DNA of 64,000 nt, from positions 744,001 through 808,000 of the forward strand of contig UGGS01000001.1 of the NCBI GenBank assembly GCA_900450595.1, given 5' to 3'. This document shows, piece after piece, positions 26,497 to 35,150 of this stretch. Each line of letters begins with the position of its first letter. The first letter of the stretch is position 1. The notes under the pieces were generated by a model. It was not told the origin of the DNA. It made no database searches and saw only the letters and a program-made list of their open reading frames with translations. This stretch comes from [Flavobacterium] thermophilum. GTDB lineage: Bacteria > Bacillota > Bacilli > Bacillales > Anoxybacillaceae. The translations under genes were made by a program, and so were the position numbers.

Positions 26497-28209
26497 ATGA
26501 CAGCATTTGTCATTGGTTATATTGTGTTTGCCGTTTTGGTCTTGGCGGCGGTCAACATCGCGCTGCGCCGCCGCAAACCGGCTTCAGCCGCGGTGAAGGC
26601 GGCAGATGAAGCGGCGGAAGCCAACGCTCAACCGTTAGCGGAAACGAAAGCAGAGCCAGCGGCAGAAACGGATGGGCGCCCGGCCGCTCCAGCCGGGCAA
26701 GGCGGCCTCGGGGATATCGGCAGCCGCGGAAAAGTTGTGGCGACGGTCATGCTGGGCGCGTTTGTCGCCATCTTGAACCAAACGTTGATCAACGTCGCCT
26801 TGCCCCATATGATGCAAGATTTCAACGTGGAAACGTCGACGATTCAATGGCTCGTGACAGGATATATGCTCGTCAACGGGGTGCTCATCCCGATCAGCCC
26901 GTTTTTAATTGCGAAGTTTCCAGCGAAACGGCTGTTTTTGTCTGGCATGTCGTTTTTCGCCATCGGCGCGTTTGTTTGCTCGATCGCTCCAACCTTTGCC
27001 GTCATGCTCGCAGGGCGGCTGACGCAGGCGGTCGGGGCGGGCATCATCATGCAGCTGATGATGGTCATTATGCTGTCGATTTTCCCGCCGGAACGCCGCG
27101 GAGTGGCCATGGGGACGGTCGGAATCGCCATGATGTTCGCGCCGGCGATCGGGCCGACGTTATCCGGATGGCTTGTCGAACATTATACATGGCGGCTGTT
27201 GTTTTACGTCGTTTTGCCGATCGCGATTGTAGACATTGTGCTTGCCTCCGCCTGGCTGAAACATACGCCGCGCAAGGGCAATCCGGTGCTGGACGTGCAA
27301 GGGGCGGTCTACTCCACGATCGGGTTTGGCGGCGTTCTGTATGGCTTCAGCGAAGCCGGCAGCAAAGGATGGGGCGAGACGGAAGTCGTTGTGTCGCTTA
27401 TCATCGGCGTCTTGTTCTTGATCATGTTCACATGGCGTTCGCTCCGCTCGGAGCATCCGGTGCTCAATTTCCGTGTGTTCCGCTACCCAGTGTTTACGTT
27501 GGCGACCGTCATCGGATCGGTCATCAATATGGCGATGTTTGCAGCGATGGTGCTGCTGCCGGTGTATTTGCAAAACTTGCGCGGCTTTACGCCGCTTGAT
27601 GCCGGTTTGCTGTTGCTACCGGGAGCGATTGTCATGGCGATCATGTCGCCGATTTCCGGCTGGGTGTTTGACCGCATCGGCGCGCGGGCGCTGGCGATCG
27701 TCGGCTTGATCATCACCGCGGTCACGACGTGGGAATTCAGCAAGCTGACGATGGATACACCGTACAGCCAGTTAATTTGGCTTTATATTTTCCGCATGTT
27801 CGGCATGTCGATGCTCGGAATGCCGATTATGACGGAAGGATTGAACGCCTTGCCGCGCCATTTGTACAGCCACGGCACGGCGATGTCCAATACGATCCGC
27901 CAAGTGGCCGCTTCGCTCGGAACGGCGTTCTTGGTGACGATCATGTCCAACCGGGCCAAATTCCATGCGGACATGTACCGAAATGAGATGACGGAAAACA
28001 ATCCGTTTTTCATGAGCCTTGTCGGCCAGCTGAAGCAGGCGATTCCGAGCGATGAAGCGGTGGTGCAGCTGCTGTATGGGCTCGTGCAGCAGAGATCGAC
28101 TGTCGAAGGGATTAACGACGCCTTTTTCGTCGCCACCGGCTTGACGGTATTGGCGTTAATGATGGCGTTTTTCTTAAAGGGAAAAAAGCATAAATCGCCA
28201 TCAGCGTAA
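26497..28209 (+). CDS. DHA2 family drug:H+ antiporter (EmrB/QacA type)
   Basis: 14-helix major facilitator exporter, 570 residues. The conserved TM1 segment LNQTLINVALPHMMQDF, motif C-like GPTLSGWLVE and motif A-like regions are present. Unusual is an N-terminal extension of ~70 residues: one extra hydrophobic helix (ALVIGY-type, about 3-22), a basic RRRK stop, then an Ala/Glu/Pro-rich linker to the transporter proper. It is partnered by the fusion protein upstream. Confidence 0.9.
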   Translation: MTAFVIGYIVFAVLVLAAVNIALRRRKPASAAVKAADEAAEANAQPLAETKAEPAAETDGRPAAPAGQGGLGDIGSRGKVVATVMLGAFVAILNQTLINVALPHMMQDFNVETSTIQWLVTGYMLVNGVLIPISPFLIAKFPAKRLFLSGMSFFAIGAFVCSIAPTFAVMLAGRLTQAVGAGIIMQLMMVIMLSIFPPERRGVAMGTVGIAMMFAPAIGPTLSGWLVEHYTWRLLFYVVLPIAIVDIVLASAWLKHTPRKGNPVLDVQGAVYSTIGFGGVLYGFSEAGSKGWGETEVVVSLIIGVLFLIMFTWRSLRSEHPVLNFRVFRYPVFTLATVIGSVINMAMFAAMVLLPVYLQNLRGFTPLDAGLLLLPGAIVMAIMSPISGWVFDRIGARALAIVGLIITAVTTWEFSKLTMDTPYSQLIWLYIFRMFGMSMLGMPIMTEGLNALPRHLYSHGTAMSNTIRQVAASLGTAFLVTIMSNRAKFHADMYRNEMTENNPFFMSLVGQLKQAIPSDEAVVQLLYGLVQQRSTVEGINDAFFVATGLTVLALMMAFFLKGKKHKSPSA

Positions 28210-28274
28210 ACAAAGGAAGCGGCGCAGAAGCCTAACGGGTTCGGTTGTTGAGTACAAAATTAAAAAAAGTAATA

Positions 28275-28320
28275 CAAAAGGGAGTCCAATTCGCATATGA
28301 AATGGACTCCCTTTTGTTTC
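28275..28320. terminator. Terminator of the efflux operon (bidirectional)
   Basis: CAAAAGGGAGTCCA (28275-28288) and TGGACTCCCTTTTG (28303-28316) form a perfect 14-bp stem with a 14-base loop, then TTTC. Confidence 0.85.
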
Positions 28321-28367
28321 TTGATATATCAATGTTTTATTTAATTTATGACCATTAATCGCATTAT

Positions 28368-28443
28368 AATTAGCATCTTAATTAGCAAGTGACTGCTGAC
28401 CAACAGACAGTATTCCAAATATGTGTTAAAATTGATGCTAATT
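28368..28443 (+). promoter_or_regulatory. Long-spaced inverted repeat before the RHH-like gene
   Basis: AATTAGCATC (28368-28377) is exactly the reverse complement of GATGCTAATT (28434-28443), with 56 bp between. A partial copy, CTTAATTAGCAAG, follows the first arm. It lies 46 bp before the small AT-rich gene and may be its operator or a transposase-binding end. Confidence 0.5.
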
Positions 28444-28489
28444 GGACATACTAAATGTATGACGATTTTTATTGCGAGGTGTAAATAAA

Positions 28490-28741
28490 ATGAAGTTTAT
28501 TAAGCCCAAAAATAACAATGCGAGTCGTGTTGATTGGCTTATTTCTGAGCGAGTAAGAGCGATTATAAAAACCTATTCAGAATACACTGAGTACACGGAA
28601 AGCGAAGTTGTTGATACATTTCTTCTCAACTTGTTAGAAGATAAAGATTTCATCAAATGGATTAGCAAAAAACGAAATAACAAAAGAATTGTAAAACAAC
28701 TGGAAATCGAATATTTATTGGAGAGCGATAACTTTGGCTAA
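28490..28741 (+). CDS. Small AT-rich protein, ribbon-helix-helix-like
   Basis: 83 residues, basic, with no cysteine. The segment SRVDWLISERVRAIIKTYSEY followed by TESEVVDTFLLNLLEDKDF looks like a ribbon-helix-helix DNA-binding fold, though I cannot name a family. GAGGTG precedes ATG 28490. Its end overlaps the next gene by 8 bp, so the two are translated together. Base composition (about 35% GC) differs sharply from the flanks, which marks it as foreign. It could be an accessory or autoregulator of a transposition system. Confidence 0.6.
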   Translation: MKFIKPKNNNASRVDWLISERVRAIIKTYSEYTEYTESEVVDTFLLNLLEDKDFIKWISKKRNNKRIVKQLEIEYLLESDNFG

Positions 28742-30035
28742 ATTAAAGAGATTGGCTACCAAAGAAGATAATCTTGTGAATGTACATTCCCCTGTTTCGA
28801 TGGCAGAAACAGCAGAAAGAACAAAAGATTACGAATTGTTAACACCAAAGCAGTTCGGAACTAAATACAAAGATTTACTGTTCAAACCAACTGAATTCAC
28901 TTGGAACGGAAACATCTACAAAATTCAATACAATCATTGTTCCAATCCGTATTGTAAGTGGCACGGTCTTCCTCAAGAAAGATTTGAAACAAAAGGGAAA
29001 CCAAGTCGGTATAAATTATCAGGAACTGGAACGGACAAAACCATTAAATGCAATCCAGACCCAATTAATCTAACAAAAGGAGCTACTTTGGACTGCCACG
29101 CCATAACACTATCGAATTGGTCTATCGCACAAGAAATTGAACGATTAATCAGAATCAACAGTATCCAAGATGTTGAACCCGATTATCAATTTCATAAAGA
29201 TTGTTGTATTGCGGAAGATTGTACGCCTTTTAACGAACCAAAGGCATTCTATAAACGTGGAAAAAGCACAGGTAAATCACAAAGATGGCAATGTAAGACG
29301 TGCAAGAAGTTTACCAATGTATTACCTAACCGTAAGCAATCTATCACATACAATCAAAAACGAAGTGATATTCTTCTTTGGTTTACAAAGTTATTGTTAA
29401 GTCGGGTTCCGATTACCAGAACTTGCGAACTTTTGGAAATTGGGAGAGGTACCTATTACGATAAATTAGAATTTGTTTATCGAAGATGTTTGGAGTTTTT
29501 GGAACGGCACGAAACAAAACCGCTTCAAAATATGCAGTTTAAAGAAATATGGCTCAATACCGATAAAATGACCTATTTCCTCAACAATGTTCGGAAAAAA
29601 GGAATGGGTGGCAGCCAGTATGATGATTTAGAGGAAAGTCAATTCCCAACCAATGTGGTGATTACTGCCGATTTATTCTCAAGGTATGTGTTCCGAAGCG
29701 ATGTGGCATTTGATTGGGATATTTCATTGAGGGATATTGCCCTTGATACCGTTCTTTTAAAAGAAGACCACCTAAATGAATTTGCCAAGAAACACGCTCG
29801 CATTCCGAAATATTCTCATTATCCGATGCCTCCGTCTAAAAATGACACACAAACTTATGTCGAGTATCAAGCCGAATTAGATAAAATTGAACACAGAGCC
29901 AAGTATATTGATGGATTACACATTAATTCAACTTATACAACGATTGCTCATTATCGGCTTATTAAACAGCTTGTAAAGGCTTCAGAGTGGCGTTTTGTGA
30001 CAGATAAAGACAATTCATTGATGACTTCCCTTTAT
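28734..30035 (+). pseudogene. Zinc-finger DDE-like transposase/integrase, 3'-truncated
   Basis: About 434 residues survive before the frame runs into a TnpB-element end. It shows Cys/His clusters (HCSNPYCKWH; CCIAEDC; QRWQCKTCKKF) like IS1-type zinc fingers, an HTH-like segment (ITRTCELLEIGRGTYYDKL), then acidic positions in contexts typical of RNase-H transposases: WLNTDKMTYF, VVITADLFSRYV, and FVTDKD at the cut end. TTG 28734 overlaps the upstream gene by 8 bp. AT-rich and clearly imported. Family not recognised with certainty; the DDE reading is inference. Confidence 0.55.
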
Positions 30036-30106
30036 CTTAATTAGGCGAGAAGACTCCCACTTCAACGAAGCGAAGCGGAGTAAGTGGGAGATGAATCGCC
30101 TTAACT
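30036..30106 (+). mobile_element. TnpB-element left end, orphan (copy D)
   Basis: 71 bp identical in extent to the left end of copy B (12869-12939), again right after TTTAT (30031-30035). It ends where the IS4 element begins, at the same base as in copy B. No right end or tnpB is present downstream. Confidence 0.88.
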
Positions 30107-31355
30107 CAGGCGTGTTGATTATCCAATAAAATCCAAAGGGTATAGAAAAAAGAGCACCTTTCCTGTAGAATGTGAGTAGCGACACAAACAAACCCAGGAG
30201 GTGCTCTCTATGAACAAGCATACCACACTCCCGAATTTGATGCAAAAACTTGTTTCGGATGAAGAGATTCAACGGATTGCCGAAGCGGTTGGGGATCGTG
30301 ATTCGTCTCGAACCTTTCCGTTGCGCGAGTGGATTCACTTCTTCCTGCTGGCCGCCATGCATCAATGGAAAAGCTTTCGCCACGGAGCCGATGTGGGGCC
30401 TCTGTATGGATTGCCGCGATTCCATTATTCCACAGTATCCAAGAAAGCGAAAGACGTTCCCTATGACATCATGAAACGCTTGTTGGCGTTGATCATTTCC
30501 AAGTGCAACCGCCAAACCCGCCGTTCGCTTCGGTTTCCCAAACCGCTTCGGGTGGTGGATTCGACGACCGTCACGGTCGGGAAAAACCGCCTCCCATGGG
30601 CTCCGTATCACGGCGAACGCGCCGGAGTGAAGCTGCACGTCGCGTATTCGCCGGAATCCTCGTTGCCGGCAGACGTGGTGGAAACGACCGGACTGCGTCA
30701 CGATGGCCCAGTGGGAGAACAGTTGACGAACGCTCAACAAGTGCTGGTGGAAGACCGGGCGTATTTCAAAATCGAACGCCTCGATCGATTTGTGGAGCAG
30801 CATCAGCTCTTTGTCATTCGGATGAAGGACAACATCGAACTTCATCAGAAAAAAAGCTTGAAACGCCTTTCCAGCACATCCTCATCGGTTCAAGCCGACT
30901 TCACGTGCCAATTGGGGACGAAACAATGCCGCTCCACCAAGCGTCACCGGGTGGTGATCTTTCGAGATGCGAATGGCCGCGACATTCGGGTCGTGACGAA
31001 TCTCTTCCATGCGTCTGCGGAAACCATTGCCGACATGTACCAACAACGTTGGACTGTTGAGGTCTTTTTCCGTTGGGTGAAGCAATATCTGAATGTCCCG
31101 ATCTTGTTTGGCACGACGGAAAATGCGGTATACAATCAGCTGTTTGCGGCGTTCATCGCGTATGTGTTGCTGCGATGGCTGTATGATCAAACCAAAAAAC
31201 AGACGAACGTCTCTCTTTCCTTCATTTCGTTCGTTCGCCGTTTTTTCTCTGGGCAGCTTCCTCTCGATTGGAAATCCGGGATGGCCGCTGCTTTGTTTGA
31301 GTATGCCCAAATTTATGGAAGGCGTATGTATAATTTTGGATAATCAACACTCGTG
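30107..31355 (+). mobile_element. IS4-family insertion sequence, copy 2
   Basis: 1249 bp, the same ends as the copy at 12940-14188. The left flank is GCCTTAACT, as in copy 1, but the right flank is TTCTTGCTC, so there is no target duplication. I noticed five base differences from copy 1. The junctions suggest that this copy arrived inside a TnpB element and that DNA to its right was later lost. Confidence 0.92.
30210..31343 (+). CDS. IS4-family DDE transposase
   Basis: 377 residues, intact, with the same D (VVDSTTV), D (LVEDRAYF) and YREK (YQQRWTVEVFFRWVK) motifs as the protein at 13043. Differences are Gln/Arg and Thr/Pro near the N-terminus and Thr/Ile in NVPILFG. ATG 30210 follows CAGGAGGTG. 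Both copies could supply transposase to each other. Confidence 0.95.
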   Translation: MNKHTTLPNLMQKLVSDEEIQRIAEAVGDRDSSRTFPLREWIHFFLLAAMHQWKSFRHGADVGPLYGLPRFHYSTVSKKAKDVPYDIMKRLLALIISKCNRQTRRSLRFPKPLRVVDSTTVTVGKNRLPWAPYHGERAGVKLHVAYSPESSLPADVVETTGLRHDGPVGEQLTNAQQVLVEDRAYFKIERLDRFVEQHQLFVIRMKDNIELHQKKSLKRLSSTSSSVQADFTCQLGTKQCRSTKRHRVVIFRDANGRDIRVVTNLFHASAETIADMYQQRWTVEVFFRWVKQYLNVPILFGTTENAVYNQLFAAFIAYVLLRWLYDQTKKQTNVSLSFISFVRRFFSGQLPLDWKSGMAAALFEYAQIYGRRMYNFG

Positions 31356-31424
31356 TTCTTGCTCCCTTTTTGCACACATATACATCATAAAGACAAGCGG
31401 ATGACAAAAGAGGGGGGGAGCGCC

Positions 31425-31574
31425 ATGGCGCATTTCGGCTCGAAAGGATGGCTTGTGGCTGAGTTGAAAAAGGCGGGCATCGCCCGTCATCCGGTTGGAC
31501 GGAAAAAAATTGAAACGTACAAGGCGGCGGAGCTGTACGGGCTGTACCGAAAATATGTGCAGAAAACATGCTGA
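31425..31574 (+). CDS. YflJ-like small protein (DUF2639)
   Basis: 49 residues beginning MAHFGSKGWLVAELKKAGI, with the GSKGW...LK.AG...HP.GR..E.YK pattern of the YflJ/DUF2639 family of Bacillaceae. Cytosolic, function unknown. ATG 31425 has GGGGGGAG upstream. It is the first native gene to the right of the IS4 copy; its promoter region may have been shortened by the mobile-element event. Confidence 0.75.
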   Translation: MAHFGSKGWLVAELKKAGIARHPVGRKKIETYKAAELYGLYRKYVQKTC

Positions 31575-31604
31575 ACCGGATGAAGCGATCCGGCTTCTTT
31601 TTTG
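31573..31604 (+). terminator. Rho-independent terminator
   Basis: CCGGAT (31576-31581) and ATCCGG (31588-31593), extended by GAA/TTC pairs across one bulged base on each side, followed by TTTTTT. Confidence 0.75.
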
Positions 31605-31698
31605 GGGTACAATAGTTATAAGGAAAGGCCGTGAAGCCTTGATATGTCAACATTTCTAGTGGGAGGAGGGAGGGCGCGCCTCTTTGGCCAGGAAAGCG

Positions 31699-31893
31699 AT
31701 GAAGAAAAAACGGTTTACTGTAGCGGAAGGGGAAACGATCGCCGCCTGTTTAGCGCGAATGAAACAGGAAGGCTACCGCCCCATCCGCCGCATCGAGCAG
31801 CCAATTTTCCGCGAAGTGGAAACGAACGGCGAAACGATGGTTGAGCCGTGCGGGCGCATCATCGAATTTGAGGGGGTGCGCGATGAGCCGTAG
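31699..31893 (+). CDS. yebG: NETI-motif protein (YebG-like)
   Basis: 64 residues: KKKRFTVAEGETIAACLARM, then EGYRPIRRIEQPIFREV and a final EPCGRIIEFEG. This matches the NETI family of Bacillus YebG, where NETI is replaced here by GETI. No function is known. ATG 31699 is preferred (AGGAAAG just upstream); a TTG at 31684 would add five residues. Confidence 0.75.
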   Translation: MKKKRFTVAEGETIAACLARMKQEGYRPIRRIEQPIFREVETNGETMVEPCGRIIEFEGVRDEP

Positions 31894-32039
31894 CAACAGG
31901 TCGTTAGCACGGTTGCCCGCCGCCGCCAACGATTTGAGGCGTCGGCCATAGCGGCAAATGGCGAATGGGACGTTGCAGCCGGTTGTCCGGGTCGCTACAA
32001 TAAAGAAGGGGAAAAATATAAAGAGAAGGAGATGACGCC

Positions 32040-32246
32040 ATGATTCATCACACATGGGCGACCCGGCCGACGATCAAAAAAGTAAAGTGCGTTCACACGA
32101 ACGCGGAAAAGTACATGGTCAGCAATGTATTGACGCCGGGCAAGGTATATGAAGTAAAAAACGAAACCGACGAGTTTTATTTTGTCATTGACAACAGCGG
32201 AAAAGTCGGCGGGTTTTACAAAGATTATTTTGAGGAAGTCAAATGA
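32040..32246 (+). CDS. DUF6501-like small protein
   Basis: 68 residues, beginning MIHHTWATRPTIKKVKCVHT, with a compact beta-rich pattern (LTPGKVYEVKNETDEFYFVIDN, then GKVGGFYKDYF). Such short SH3-like proteins are widespread in Bacillaceae and of unknown role. AAGGAGATG precedes ATG 32040. Confidence 0.7.
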   Translation: MIHHTWATRPTIKKVKCVHTNAEKYMVSNVLTPGKVYEVKNETDEFYFVIDNSGKVGGFYKDYFEEVK

Positions 32247-32262
32247 TCGCGCCAATCACCAA

Positions 32263-32300
32263 GAAAAAACGGATGTCCAAAACAGGGCATCCGTTTTTTC
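32263..32300. terminator. Bidirectional terminator
   Basis: GAAAAAACGGATGTCC (32263-32278) and GGGCATCCGTTTTTTC (32285-32300) form a 9-bp GC stem with A6/T6 arms. It serves the convergent small gene and the histidine kinase. Confidence 0.9.
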
Positions 32301-32302
32301 GT

Positions 32303-33595
32303 TCAGCCGACGGCGCTTTGTTCTGCCGTCGGCGGTCCCACCCGACTTGCCGGCAACGTGATCGTCAACGTCGTCCCTTTTTGTACGGCGCTTTCGATCG
32401 TCCACGTTCCTCCCATTTGTTCGATGATTTTGACGGCGACCATCGCACCAAGCCCAGTGCCTTTTTCTTTTGTGCTGAAGTATGGCTCGCCGAAGCGGCG
32501 CACTTGTTCTTTCGTCATGCCAACGCCGTTGTCGGAAATGGTAATGACGACTGATGCCCCCCGGTTCTCAGCCGCGACATGAAGCGTGCCGCCGTTTGGC
32601 ATCGCCTCAATGCTGTTTTTCAACAAGTTGAGAAAACACTGTTGGAAATATTGTACGTTTCCGATGACGATGCCATCTTCGAGGGAAGAGGATACATGGA
32701 TCGAATGCATATGCGCCATTGGCGTAATCATTTGCAACACTTTTTGAAGCTCGACGGCGACATCAATCGGCTCGGTTTCTTTCGGCGCCGGTTTGGCAAA
32801 CGTCAAATAGTCGCGGATGATGGCTTCCGCCCGCTCGAGTTCCTCTAAGGCGATGCGAATGTAGCGCTCTTCGGTTTCGCGCGGCAGCCGACCCGTTTGC
32901 ATCAGCTGGATGAACCCTTTGACGACCGTCAACGGGTTGCGGATTTCATGGGAAATGCTCGCCGCCATTTGGCTGACGATCTGCATTTTTTCCATCTTCA
33001 TCAGCTCCGCCCGAGCGAGCTGCGCCTCATGAAGCGTCTCCATCAAATAGACAGCGAACAGCATGACGAACGGCGGCATCATAATAAAATACACGATATA
33101 TGGCTTCGTTACCGGAAAATCAGCAACAATCACGGCGACAAATGTCGTCAGCACCGCGAGCAAAAACGTCAGCCAAAGCGACATAACGAGCTTGCTCGGC
33201 CGCGGCAGCTTGCGAAACAGCGGCGAGGCGGCCGCCGCTATGGCAAACATGATGGCGTAAACGATCAAGGTGAGCGGTTGAAATCCGTACAAAACGGTGC
33301 GCGCCAGCATCAAGACAACAAACAGCACCGCCCCGACCGCGCCGCCGCCATACAATGTTCCAAGCAAAAACGGAATTTGCCGGAAATCATGGACGCACAG
33401 CGGATCCATGTAAATCGGAAATTTCATGCACAACACGGCCGCCAACGCCAAACAAACCCCAAGCAGCGCCCGGCCATAGAGCGGGCGCTGCCGGATCGCT
33501 CGACTATGGTCATAAATAAAGGAAAAGGCAAAGATCGTGACCAAAATATAAAATAAGTTGTTCAAGACGTGCTGGTTAATGTATAAACCGGCCAT
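32303..33595 (-). CDS. KinB-like membrane sensor histidine kinase
   Basis: 430 residues. The N-terminal ~190 form a 5- to 6-helix 5TM-type receptor domain (helices near 15-30, 43-58, 73-95, 105-125, 135-158, 165-185). Next come HisKA with His216 in ASISHEIRNPLT and HATPase with N box (LLKNSIEAM), G1 (DNGVGM) and G2 (TGLGAMV). Size and layout match KinB of B. subtilis (sporulation phosphorelay). There is no adjacent response regulator. AGGAG nine bases before ATG 33595. Confidence 0.87.
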   Translation of the reverse strand: MAGLYINQHVLNNLFYILVTIFAFSFIYDHSRAIRQRPLYGRALLGVCLALAAVLCMKFPIYMDPLCVHDFRQIPFLLGTLYGGGAVGAVLFVVLMLARTVLYGFQPLTLIVYAIMFAIAAAASPLFRKLPRPSKLVMSLWLTFLLAVLTTFVAVIVADFPVTKPYIVYFIMMPPFVMLFAVYLMETLHEAQLARAELMKMEKMQIVSQMAASISHEIRNPLTVVKGFIQLMQTGRLPRETEERYIRIALEELERAEAIIRDYLTFAKPAPKETEPIDVAVELQKVLQMITPMAHMHSIHVSSSLEDGIVIGNVQYFQQCFLNLLKNSIEAMPNGGTLHVAAENRGASVVITISDNGVGMTKEQVRRFGEPYFSTKEKGTGLGAMVAVKIIEQMGGTWTIESAVQKGTTLTITLPASRVGPPTAEQSAVG

Positions 33596-33673
33596 ACGAA
33601 AAATCTCCTAACTGAATGGACCTTATCACCTTCCATTATAGCGAAAAGAGATTGAAAGAAAAATATGCATTGG

Positions 33674-33880
33674 CTATGTCCGATCTTTCGGCAGCCAAAC
33701 CGCCAAGGCGCCAAGGAGCGGCAGCGAGCGTAAACGAAGCCGCCGTCGAGCGCAAAATCGGAAAGAGCGCCGGGATGACCGCCTGCATCGCATCGTTCAA
33801 AAAGTGGCCGAGGCTGATGCGAACAAAATCGGGTAGACGGTCATGCTGACGGCGCTTGTTCGTTCCGTATGAACCCCCAT
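33674..33880 (-). pseudogene. Remnant of Fsr/YfnC-type MFS exporter
   Basis: ATG 33880, with GGGGGAG upstream, opens MGVHTERTSAVSMTVYPILFA. The frame shifts and continues as ISLGHFLNDAMQAVIPALFPIL, the N-terminal signature of the fosmidomycin-resistance MFS group. It then jumps by a large deletion to a C-terminal tail read in another frame (LPLLGALAVWLPKDRT, then TAG at 33676-33674). About 1 kb of a ~1.2-kb gene is gone. The intact reading was reconstructed by eye. Confidence 0.75.
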
Positions 33881-34001
33881 CGTTCTCCCCCGTTCCAACC
33901 ATAGATTTTAATATGGCTAAATTATACTTGATCCTTGCCACCAGAGAAAGCCCCATTTCCCAGCGTGAGCGCAGGCAAGAGGGCGCTTCATTTTTGTCTT
34001 T

Positions 34002-35150
34002 TCAATCGCCAGCGCGGTAATTCAGCTTTTCTTTTCCAGATGCACTGATGACGAGCTCGACGTTTACGAATAGCGTGTTGTTATGGAGTGGGATGAGGCC
34101 GTTGATCTGATGTTTTTTCCAGAGATCCGGACGCTGGCGATACAGTTGCTCCGCTAGATTCAATATATCGATCTGTTGCTCTTTCCCAAGTTTATATAAG
34201 CGGTGGATTTCTTGTTTCACCGTTTGTTCCGCCAGTTTGGTCAGTTGTTTTCGTGAGAGCGGTTCACGCAGTTCGAGGAGATTTCCTTGCGCCTTGACGT
34301 TTACAGTAAAAGCATACTTTCCGTTCTTCACGTCGACCGACCACTTCGTTGTTGGATTATGGACGATTAGGGAGGCAACGGTTTTCTCTTTTTGCTTGAC
34401 ATAAATCGGGGTGCGCCGAACGTCCTGCTCCAACCAACGAAGCCCTTGCAAATCGGAACGGCCCTCGCATCCTTGCAGGCGGTAATCGTGAAGAAAACAA
34501 ATGCCGGATATAGCCAACATTTGTTTTGGCTTCTTATTTTCCACCCAACGATTGTCTTCAATTGTTAAATAAGGGAGTCTAGCTACATCAGCTTTTTCAT
34601 CCATCGCAGCAATCAATCGGCTGAGACGGATCGGGCGGATAAACGAACTTTGCTGGAAGATTTCCTCAGGATTGGACAACAGTGAATAATATGAGGAAGC
34701 ATTGAGCAACGGTGTTGCTTGAAATAAGTCGGAAATCGGCTCATCGGTCGCGTACACCCACGCCGTATGGCGAATTTCATTGTAACGGTTCAGCACGTCG
34801 ATCACATCGGCCACGATGCCTTTTTGCAAGGCCCGTTTGGTAAAGACAATGCTTTTTACATGGCCCCATGACACCCTTTGTTGAATGGAAGGGTAGATTT
34901 TGTCGGTCGCGATATTAAACGTTTCGCCAGCGGCTTTGCCGATGGAAACGGCCGCTTTCTCTTTGCCGCCTCCGGCCTCGACTTTGGCGAGGGCGGTGAA
35001 ACCAACCAGCTGAACGTAGGCGACCACTTGGCCATCTTTATAATCCACCCCAATGGCATGAATATACACAATATGATCGATGTTGCGCGTGTCCCAACAG
35101 CCGCTGAGCAAGATGACGGAAGCGATGACGGGAAAGAGCCGCTTCCTCAT
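34002..35150 (-). CDS. Spore germination protein, GerC-type lipoprotein
   Basis: Lipoprotein subunit of a nutrient germinant receptor in the spore inner membrane, 382 residues. The signal peptide ends in the lipobox LLSGC (Cys about 18), then WDTRNIDHI, the classical GerxC start. Its start overlaps the end of the A-subunit gene by 4 bp (ATGA-type coupling). It is the last gene of a B-A-C operon. No promoter of its own is seen. Confidence 0.9.
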   Translation of the reverse strand: MRKRLFPVIASVILLSGCWDTRNIDHIVYIHAIGVDYKDGQVVAYVQLVGFTALAKVEAGGGKEKAAVSIGKAAGETFNIATDKIYPSIQQRVSWGHVKSIVFTKRALQKGIVADVIDVLNRYNEIRHTAWVYATDEPISDLFQATPLLNASSYYSLLSNPEEIFQQSSFIRPIRLSRLIAAMDEKADVARLPYLTIEDNRWVENKKPKQMLAISGICFLHDYRLQGCEGRSDLQGLRWLEQDVRRTPIYVKQKEKTVASLIVHNPTTKWSVDVKNGKYAFTVNVKAQGNLLELREPLSRKQLTKLAEQTVKQEIHRLYKLGKEQQIDILNLAEQLYRQRPDLWKKHQINGLIPLHNNTLFVNVELVISASGKEKLNYRAGD

